Below the pieces are notes generated by a model, which was not told the origin of the DNA, did not search any database, and was given only the letters and a program-made list of their open reading frames with translations. A stretch of 9,570 nt of DNA from Gemmatimonadota bacterium (GTDB lineage Bacteria > Gemmatimonadota > Gemmatimonadetes > Palauibacterales > Palauibacteraceae). The position numbers and the translations under genes are program-made. The first letter of the stretch is position 1; every line of letters begins with the position of its first letter. Location: the NCBI GenBank assembly GCA_023554435.1, contig JAMJQV010000138.1, positions 1 through 9,570 on the forward strand. Reading direction: 5' to 3'. Positions 7,274-9,570 of the stretch are shown piece after piece.

Positions 7274-8902
7274 CTACTCCGCCGTTGCACCCCCAGCAAC
7301 GCCGTCCACACGGGAAGATGGGTGCTCTGAGGGTGCTTCTAGAGCCGCGGAACGCGCGGCGTCAATGAATTCATCGCCGTAGCGGGCCAGGTACACCCAG
7401 ACCGCCAGGGCCCGCTCCTGGGGGATGCCGTCCGGGAACAGGTTTGCCGCTGCCCGGCGCAGCTGTCCGAGCGTCGACTCCTCCCGCTCTCGCGTCACGC
7501 TGTCCAGGGTTCTGCGCAGCGCCGCCAGCGCCGAGAATGTCTGACTGCGGCTCTTCCCTACCGCCGAGCGCAGTCCCGGCAGGTCGGAAACGATGGCGGA
7601 CTCCAGGGCGCCGAATTCCTCCTCAACTCGGTCCTCGAGTCTCAGGAGGGCTTCTTCGACCCCGCGCGGGCGACTGCGTTCGACGAGGCCGGCGGCGGCT
7701 GCTGCACCTCCATCTCTCAGCTCGTCGGCCGACACGCCCGTCTTGCGAAGCAGCCTTTCGGTGCGCGGCTCGACCACGCGCCAGGAATCCCTCGGCAGGA
7801 TCGAGGGCATCGGCACTTCGAGAGCCTGAAACAGGGGGGGCAACTGAGACCAGTATGCAATCTCACCCGGCCCCAGGATCGTAGCTTGTACCGGAAGCAA
7901 CCAGGACTCGAGCACCGGCCGCAACGCAGCGGATGGGCTGAAACGACCGCTGTCCGACGTCGTCTCGGCTACCAGCTCGGCAACGCCCTTGAAGTTGTCG
8001 TCACGGTCGATCTGGATGAGGCCGGATGCGCTTCGCAACCGGTACCTGCCGCCCCCTCCTTCACGGAACAGGGGGATCGCCCCCGGAGTCTGCTTCAGCT
8101 GCGCCCGATATCCGAGTTCTGTAACGGCCTCGGTTCCCCTCCGCAGGGCATCGTCCGCCAGGTCGCCTTGCTCGAGGACACGTCGAACGAAGGGACTGGC
8201 GGCGGCCCGGACCGCCGGGTGCGCCGAACTGAGGAAGGCTATCGGCAGCCCCTTCATCCACTCGGATACGACTCCGATGAACGCGTCGGTAAAAGAGCGG
8301 CCGGCCGAATACTGGTCACGCAGGACGCCAAGCCACCGGTCTCCCGCCTCACGAGAGTCGAGCGCCTCCAGGAACTCGCGCGTCAGGTGATCGACCTCGG
8401 GTGGCAGAGGAGACGGGCCCACGGGCCGGCCAACTCGATCCGGTGGGGGCTCGAGCCTGAGCCGGCGGAACTGTTCACCACGGTCCAGGCAGCCGATCGA
8501 TGCGACCTCGGGCCAGTCGTGGTCATCTGCAGCCACCCAGAAAATGGCCACGCAGGGGATGCCGAGTTCCTGCTCGATCCGGGCAGCGCAGCGCACGGCG
8601 GACAGCGCCTTGTACAGCACGTAGAGCGGACCGCCAAACAGCTGAGGCTGCTGTCCCGTCGTGACCACCAGGCCCTCGCCGGCGAGCGCCGCATGGAGAC
8701 GGTCGCGAGCGGCCGGGTTCGTGTAATGGAAGGGAGTCGGATCGAGGTTGGAAGCGAACCGCGAGCGAGCGACCAGCGTCTCTGCCAGCCCGACGACCCC
8801 GGGCGGGAACAGGGCGAGGGCCTCCCGGTCGCCCTCCAGGATACTCGATACGAGGCCCCCGGGGCGCGACATGCCCTCGGCCTCGAGATGCAGGCCAGTC
8901 AC
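7274..8902 (-). CDS. bshC: Bacillithiol biosynthesis cysteine-adding enzyme BshC
   Basis: BshC joins cysteine to glucosaminyl-malate, the last step in making bacillithiol, a low-molecular-weight thiol used in place of glutathione. The 542-residue length is normal for the family. Diagnostic motifs are TTGQQPQLFGGPLYVLYKA (81-99), IPCVAIFWVAADDHDWPEV (115-133), GPGEIAYWSQLPPLF (344-358), PMPSILPRDSW (364-374) and the C-terminal LFPDGIPQERALAVWVYL (488-505). Residues about 380-480 are charged, helix-rich and match the family's coiled-coil domain. The GTG start at 8902 overlaps the methyltransferase stop (GTGA) and has AGGAGG four bases upstream; an ATG at codon 11 with a GAGG-type site is the alternative start. 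BshA (glycosyltransferase) and BshB (deacetylase) are not in the window and should be elsewhere in the genome. Bacillithiol genes occur in Firmicutes, Deinococcus, Bacteroidetes, Chlorobi, Acidobacteria and Gemmatimonadetes, which limits the likely host. Confidence 0.95.
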   Translation of the reverse strand: MTGLHLEAEGMSRPGGLVSSILEGDREALALFPPGVVGLAETLVARSRFASNLDPTPFHYTNPAARDRLHAALAGEGLVVTTGQQPQLFGGPLYVLYKALSAVRCAARIEQELGIPCVAIFWVAADDHDWPEVASIGCLDRGEQFRRLRLEPPPDRVGRPVGPSPLPPEVDHLTREFLEALDSREAGDRWLGVLRDQYSAGRSFTDAFIGVVSEWMKGLPIAFLSSAHPAVRAAASPFVRRVLEQGDLADDALRRGTEAVTELGYRAQLKQTPGAIPLFREGGGGRYRLRSASGLIQIDRDDNFKGVAELVAETTSDSGRFSPSAALRPVLESWLLPVQATILGPGEIAYWSQLPPLFQALEVPMPSILPRDSWRVVEPRTERLLRKTGVSADELRDGGAAAAAGLVERSRPRGVEEALLRLEDRVEEEFGALESAIVSDLPGLRSAVGKSRSQTFSALAALRRTLDSVTREREESTLGQLRRAAANLFPDGIPQERALAVWVYLARYGDEFIDAARSAALEAPSEHPSSRVDGVAGGATAE

Positions 8903-9570
8903 GTCGCCTCCTCTCCCGCCGGATCCAGTCGTCCGGCCAGTATGAGCCGGGGCGATCGGCCCGAGAACGGAGCCCCTTCATAGTCGCCGAACCGTGCCGT
9001 GGTGGCGAGTCCCGAGCCGGCCAGCAGCGACACCAGTTCCTCGCAGGAGTACAGGCGCACGCGCTCTTCGAAGTGGCGGGACGGGCCGCCTTCGACCGGC
9101 TCGATTCGTATCCGCTTAACGACGACGCCGCCGTGAATCTCCCGAACCTGAAATACTCGCCTGCCCTCGACCACCCGGCAATCTTCCGGGACGAGGTCCT
9201 CCCTGACTCGGGACGCATTCAGGAAGTCCAGCATGAACGTGCCTCCCGGGGCCAGCACCCGGGCCATTTCCTGAACCACCTTCCGATCGTCGGACGCCTG
9301 TGCGAAGTAACCGAACGACGTGAAGAAACTGGTCAGTCCGCCGAAAGATCCCGAAGAGAACGGCAGTTCTCGCATGTCTCCTCGAACCAGGGGATCGGTA
9401 CCAGCGCCGGATCGTGCTGCTCTCAGCAGAGTCAGCGACAGGTCGAGACCCGTCGCCTCCCCGTTCCAACGGTAGCCCCACGTCAACGCGTGGGGGTGCG
9501 TCCCGTCGTGCCAGTCGACGACCAGCGCGGCACGGTTCGAGCCCGTGCCCGTCCAGTACTCAATGTCTTG
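8899..9570 (-). CDS. Class I SAM-dependent methyltransferase, C-terminal part, with an anomalous N-terminal segment; cut by the right edge
   Basis: The visible 223 residues run in one open frame from the edge to TGA at 8901-8899. From residue 41 onward it is a class I methyltransferase: GLDLS with the SAM-ribose acidic residue (9450-9436), RGDMRELPFSSGSFGGL (motif II region, about 63-79), TSFGYF, and EMARVLAPGGTFMLDFLN (motif III region, 101-118), ending in a beta-rich C-terminal part. Residues 1-40 do not fit. The glycine-rich motif I that should stand about ten to twenty residues before GLDLS is absent; the frame reads IEYWTGTGSNRAALVVDW and then LTWGYRWNGEATG, which resembles a recurring motif of secreted bacterial proteins. 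This suggests a fusion or an assembly chimera near 9451. The 4-base overlap with bshC suggests action on bacillithiol, perhaps N-methylation as by NmbA of Chlorobaculum. The true start is not visible. Confidence 0.8.
   Translation of the reverse strand, partial: QDIEYWTGTGSNRAALVVDWHDGTHPHALTWGYRWNGEATGLDLSLTLLRAARSGAGTDPLVRGDMRELPFSSGSFGGLTSFFTSFGYFAQASDDRKVVQEMARVLAPGGTFMLDFLNASRVREDLVPEDCRVVEGRRVFQVREIHGGVVVKRIRIEPVEGGPSRHFEERVRLYSCEELVSLLAGSGLATTARFGDYEGAPFSGRSPRLILAGRLDPAGEEAT
8907..8912 (-). promoter_or_regulatory. Strong ribosome binding site for bshC inside the methyltransferase gene
   Basis: AGGAGG, the full anti-16S core, lies four bases before the GTG at 8902 within the last codons of the methyltransferase. 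It is the strongest such site in the window and supports GTG as the bshC start and coupled expression of the two genes. Confidence 0.65.

Noticed and set aside
9541..9547. GTGSN in the methyltransferase frame as SAM-binding motif I
   Set aside because: It stands about 30 residues before GLDLS, twice the usual distance, and the surrounding residues fit the secreted-protein motif better. A weak alternative alignment of DWHDGTHPHAL with motif I would lack the second and third glycines.

Overview
The window is a compact, GC-rich bacterial chromosome segment in which every convincing gene lies on the minus strand, so transcription runs from high to low coordinates. In that order it holds: a class I SAM methyltransferase (cut by the right edge), bshC (cysteine-adding enzyme of bacillithiol synthesis), a 91-residue membrane-anchored coiled-coil protein, murJ (lipid II flippase), uvrC (excision endonuclease), an exported TPR protein, a DUF512 PDZ/radical-SAM protein, and der/engA (ribosome-assembly GTPase, cut by the left edge). 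High GC, frequent GTG/TTG starts, a bacillithiol gene and an exported TPR protein suggest a Gram-negative-type bacterium outside Proteobacteria, perhaps Gemmatimonadota or a relative. That placement is an inference, since no rRNA or other phylogenetic marker gene is present.

Layout. From 9570 to 7274 the methyltransferase and bshC overlap by 4 bases (GTGA) behind a strong AGGAGG site, so they are translationally coupled. After 68 bases holding a small hairpin come the coiled-coil gene, murJ and uvrC, which overlap one another by 8 and 11 bases. A 207-base gap with no clear terminator leads to the TPR gene, which ends at an excellent rho-independent terminator (1854-1892). A plausible sigma70-type promoter (1799-1827) then starts a second unit, DUF512-der.

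Most of this is housekeeping: envelope assembly, DNA repair, ribosome assembly and thiol metabolism. No mobile element, CRISPR array, RNA gene or phage gene was seen. Three points deserve attention. First, the methyltransferase coupled to bshC is a candidate N-methyl-bacillithiol synthase. Second, the methyltransferase reading frame is spliced, just upstream of its GLDLS motif, to a sequence resembling a motif of secreted proteins; this is either a contig chimera or a real fusion that has lost SAM motif I. Third, der has no ATG, GTG or TTG where its conserved N-terminus begins.
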